Below, one piece after another: positions 60,767 to 64,000 of a stretch of 64,000 nt of DNA. This DNA comes from Mansonella perstans (Eukaryota > Nematoda > Chromadorea > Rhabditida > Onchocercidae). The stretch spans positions 124,001 to 188,000 of the forward strand of contig JBAMDO010000041.1 of NCBI GenBank assembly GCA_037074765.1. Reading direction: 5' to 3'. The notes below the pieces were generated by a model. The model was not told the DNA's origin and did no database searches. It saw only the letters and a program-made list of their open reading frames with translations. Made by a program: the position numbers and the translations under genes. Within the stretch, counting starts at the first letter, position 1. Each line of letters begins with the position of its first letter.

Positions 60767-61784
60767 AAATTATTAGTGTTATATCATTAGCTTAAATTTG
60801 AAAAAAAAAAAAAAAAAGCAAATAACAGTAGAAAGAGATTAATAGAAAAGGCTGAACGAAATCCATAATCTGAAAAAGATTTGTTTATACGGTTCATACA
60901 GACTCACAGATTAATCTTAAAATTTTCAAATTACAAGTGATATCATATCTCTCAACTATTCAGTCACTGATTATTCATTGAACTTTAAATTTTTCATCTT
61001 CTGAAATAGTCCACAAAGTCAGTTCTAATTTGCGCTCTCATGAGCAAATATGAAGTGCGTGAACAAAATTAAGAACAAATTTGTGAGCATTAAGTGTAAT
61101 AGTTACCATATTATTGACATATTTACTTATTGACAGGTTCAAACATTTTTTCACAGATAAGTTGAGAATCATTTGTACACATTTAAAATATCACAAATGA
61201 AGCAATCAATAACATAAATACATATATTGTGATTTGTAAAAGCAGTCCAGTTTTTTCTGTCAATTACACATTTTATAAGGTGAAAAAATTTCAAGTCTAA
61301 TCTGTTTCATTTTTATGTTTGGTTGTGAACGGTGTTTTGTGTCTTGCAAGAAACGGTATCTTGCACAAGCCACATTTTTATTCGGTAATTAGTTTCTTTT
61401 ATTGAAATTAGTGTTGGCATAGCACAAGGGAAATTACACTATCAGAAGAAATGATGGATCAAAATTTAAAATTTTTTAGAGTTTCGCTCTTCAAAAAATC
61501 GTAAAAACCCAAAGAAGTTATGGAAAAAGTAGCAGTAACTATTTCAGTAATTTAATTCATTTAACTTTAATCTAAAAAGTAGATAAAAAATGGCAAGCTG
61601 AAAGTAAATAACAACACAGGACTGATGTATTATTCTGCTAATAACTGGAAAACTTTTCTTTACGAGTCAAAATAAATCAAGAATTGTTTTAAGATATCTG
61701 AAATAATTTAGATGAAATTGATTGATCTGAAATGAAGTAACCTGTGAACAGTTTTTAGATTTAACAGATTATATGCAAATATAA

Positions 61785-62464
61785 ATGTATTATCTACTGA
61801 ATGAAGCATTAATAGCATCATCATGTCTCATGATCACTACTGCTATTATTGTCATTTCGACAGTTATCAACTGTTCCAAACGAAAAGGTTCATTTCACAG
61901 CAAACATTGCATGGGTGAAGAGGGTTCAAACTGAAATTCCATTGCAGAGCTGAACTGTGATATTACTTACAACTGACTTGCCAGACTCCGATAATTAATC
62001 TGAATATGATTCATTGCTCTTAGCCTGATGTGAAAATTCTGATGCCTCATTTAAACAGGAATTCAAATTTCAGAGCTAGTTGTTGAACCAACACAGGCAT
62101 CTATAGGAGAAAATTCTCAGATTAATGTATTCACTAGAGAAGGTGAAATGGATATTGAAATGCCTTCACACTTACATGTATGTATAAAGACCGAAATTGA
62201 AGAATATTTAAATTTAATTCATTTTGGTATTTAATATAGCATTAAAGGACAAGAAATTAAAAGGGAAAAGAATGAATTCAACGAATTTAGAAAGTAAAAG
62301 AATCTGAGGGCAAGGAAGTGAAAAAACTTGATAGCAAAGACATTTCGAATTCAAAAAAACCGAACAGGTGTCCTTCTGACAAAGAGAAGAGTCGGAACAG
62401 TCGAAAGAAAGAATTACCCGAAAAAGACGATAATCAATGTGAAGAGGCAAAAGGTAGAGAATAA
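61785..62464 (+). CDS. Unrecognised single-pass membrane protein (pair member B)
   Basis: Three exons join in frame: 61785-61887 (phase 1 end), 62074-62177 (phase 0 end; an alternative acceptor at 62059 adds five codons) and 62291-62464 ending in TAA; about 126 residues. It starts MYYLLNEALIASSCLMITTA, has one membrane segment to about residue 29, then VINCSKRK. The cytoplasmic part is acidic (EPTQASIGENSQ) and then strongly charged (KVKESEGKEVKKLDSKD; KPNRCPSDKEKSRNSRKKEL). The layout of exon 1 (short N-terminus, one membrane helix, N-C-small-K, phase 1 donor) equals that of the gene at 58353, so the two look like diverged tandem duplicates. The frame continues past the TAA for 28 more coding-like codons. 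Confidence 0.55.
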
Positions 62465-62548
62465 AAAATTGAGAAGCAAAAACAACTATCGAATGCTGAA
62501 GGATTTAATCATAAAAATAGAGTTAGTAATCTCAGGAGCAGAGAAGCG
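62465..62548 (+). other. In-frame coding-like sequence after the stop of pair member B
   Basis: Directly after TAA (62462-62464) the same frame reads KIEKQKQLSNAEGFNHKNRV then SNLRSREA and meets a GCG|GTAATT donor. This looks like the continuation of the charged tail. Explanations: a premature stop allele or sequencing error, stop readthrough, or chance. Confidence 0.35.
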
Positions 62549-63558
62549 GTAATTTTCTTTTTTTAAATTTCCATTTAAATTCAACTCTTTTCTTAAATTC
62601 CATCTCTAAAATTGGTTGCAAATTTTTGCTTGAAAGTGAAAAAATAAATAAAGTTAAGAATTGTTCAATGAAAATTTTAAAATTCAATTATAGATAAGCA
62701 GAACTTAATAAAAATGAACGAATAGAATCTGATGACGGAAGAAAAAAAGAACAAAAAAAAAAAAAAAAAAATGTTTGTTCTATCTGTTTTTAATTGAAGC
62801 AAAATATTTTTCTATCTGTATTACAACAACTTTGAGATTTCTTACACTTAAAATCTTAATTACAACATCTTCATTGCAATGTGGACAGCGACATCAAAGA
62901 ATAGTGCTATTTCCAAAAATTAAGAGAAGATTGCATTTCCTTGTTTTGGCTCGCCATTCTGAAGCACTTGGCACTTGATTAAATGTCTAATAAATAAGTT
63001 AATTTGACGGATGGAACTAAAAGTTTCAGTGATACCATTTGTGATAACATATCAAGTATATGTGCAGAACTAACAATGGCACTATTTATATGCCAAATCA
63101 TTGTAGAAATTGTAAATTTTAATCAAAACAAACTAATCGCTGATACAACCAATTCTTGTGCTATGACTTTAATGATTGAATTTTAAGATTACAAAATGAC
63201 TTATCTCAACTTATCACTATAGAAAATGTAAAGAATAGATTTTTTATTTTTCGAAATCTATGTTACTAGTAATTTATGTGATACCATTCATGGAACATTT
63301 ACGAGAATACCAGAAAGCACATATTCTGCTATTAAACAATTTGTATCAGGAACTGATTGTACAGTTAAGAATGATAGATCTGAAATCCTGAAATGTCATA
63401 CTATCGATGAATCTCATCTTGATAAATAATCTTAAGCAAGGGGCTATAATTTAAAGCAAAATTCATCAATACCCGAAAGGAAATGCATGATAAAATAAAT
63501 GCAGTATGTATTTTTCATTGTTCACCGAAATTTCACACTATTTGTCAATAAGTTCGTA
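62549..63558. other. Spacer with weak coding-like islands
   Basis: Contains a poly-A run at about 62753-62770 and two plus-strand open blocks. One (63004-63186) has a hydrophobic core (LTMALFICQIIVEIVNFNQN), the other (63232-63429) reads NLCDTIHGTFTRIPESTYSA and SGTDCTVKNDRSEILKCHTI before TAA. They could be exons or relics of further members of the local family, but splice links were not found. Confidence 0.3.
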
Positions 63559-63750
63559 AAGATTAATCAGTCCAATGTTTCGTCGAAATTAAGATTAATC
63601 AGTTCAACGTTCCGTCGAAATCAAGATTAATCAGTCCAACGTTTCGTCGAAATCAAGATTAATCAGTTCAATGTTTCGTCGAAATCAAGATTAATCAGTC
63701 CAACGTTCCGTCGAAATCAAGATTAATCAGTTCAACGTTTCGTCGGAATC
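63559..63750 (+). repeat. Six tandem copies of a 32-bp unit
   Basis: Units start at 63559, 63591, 63623, 63655, 63687 and 63719; each begins AAGATTAATCAGTYCAAYGT and ends TYCGTCGAAATC. CAGTCC and CAGTTC alternate between neighbouring units, so a 64-bp dimer may be the unit of amplification. Most copies contain TTTCG-T-CGAAA, a perfect 5-bp inverted repeat around one base. Confidence 0.95.
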
Positions 63751-64000
63751 TTATTGTAAGTAAATGTTTGAGTCAGGAGATGAATGATTTTCACAATCGT
63801 ATCACAACTATTACGGCCTGATGGGAGACGTTAAAATCTTGGATGTGTTATTGTTGAAGTGAAGTGAAGTTTGCTGGGTTTAAGTATTAGAGAAGGGAGT
63901 TCGGTTCATCGAGATTGTTTGGGTATACAATGGGACGAACCAGTCGAGTGGTACCGAAACAGTGAGATTTTTTTTTGATATCATTATTGTTGCTGTCATT
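63751..64000. other. Right-edge region, unassigned
   Basis: A plus-strand frame near 63865-63980 is open and coding-like (REGSSVHRDCLGIQWDEPVE, then WYRNSE), in a less AT-rich stretch, but it is cut off from any splice context by the window end. No feature can be assigned. Confidence 0.2.

Larger units (their letters stand above)
59798..61784. other. Intergenic region between the two membrane-protein genes
   Basis: AT-rich, with poly-A runs near 60513 and 60800. Two coding-like remnants are listed separately: a minus-strand exon-like block (60248-60372) and a LINE-like open block (60626-60766). Another minus-strand frame near 61330-61440 is open for about 38 codons but has no support. Confidence 0.5.

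Noticed and set aside
63559..63750. CRISPR-like array
   Set aside because: Units are directly contiguous with no unique spacers, and the genome is eukaryotic; it is a minisatellite.
63750..64000. tRNA-like or spliced-leader-like sequence at the right edge (GGTTCATCGAG, GGGTTTAAG)
   Set aside because: No cloverleaf can be formed and the match to the nematode SL1 sequence is poor.

Overview
The window looks like nuclear DNA of a parasitic, probably filarial (clade III) nematode. It is strongly AT-rich, genes are split into many short exons by GT-AG introns of about 100-500 bp (a few of several kb), and acceptors are mostly TTTCAG/TTTTAG-like. The closest families I recognise are metazoan: a GILT-type thiol reductase and a DLC/STARD13-type RhoGAP. 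Species cannot be fixed from sequence alone. All gene models were built by hand, by matching open frames, splice sites and intron phase. Because ORFs of 60-100 codons arise often by chance in such AT-rich DNA, most short ORFs were ignored.

Layout. 1-465: probable last exons of an unidentified plus-strand gene. 2553-3826: four-exon plus-strand GILT-like thiol reductase with signal peptide, CXXC site and the CQHG...EC...N...C signature. 3827-19203: about 15 kb with no confident gene, only weak coding candidates and small repeats. 19204-54067: one very large plus-strand gene, about 40 exons and about 2,440 residues without its true 5' end, encoding a DLC1/STARD13/GEI-1-type protein (disordered N-terminus, SAM, long linker with an uninterrupted 69-residue glutamine run, RhoGAP, START). 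It holds a 10-kb intron (24402-34484) with three coding-like islands and a 3.4-kb intron (40744-44191). 54795-55464: a diverged direct duplication in the convergent intergenic region. 55448-57562: a two-exon minus-strand gene for a nematode-type beta-propeller-like protein. 58353-59797 and 61785-62464 (possibly to 62548): two plus-strand genes that start with the same kind of exon (short N-terminus, one membrane segment, then Asn-Cys-Ala/Ser-Lys), probably a diverged tandem pair; the second has an in-frame stop followed by coding-like sequence. Between them are a possible LINE relic (60626-60766) and a possible minus-strand terminal exon (60248-60372). 63559-63750: six copies of a 32-bp tandem repeat.

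How the genes relate. There is no operon-like or pathway grouping. The Rho regulator is expected at the cell cortex or focal adhesions, GILT in the endolysosomal or secretory route, and the small membrane proteins at a membrane. The items most worth a second look are the glutamine tract in a Rho regulator, the undescribed single-pass membrane protein pair, and the duplication that carries the 3' end of the beta-propeller gene.
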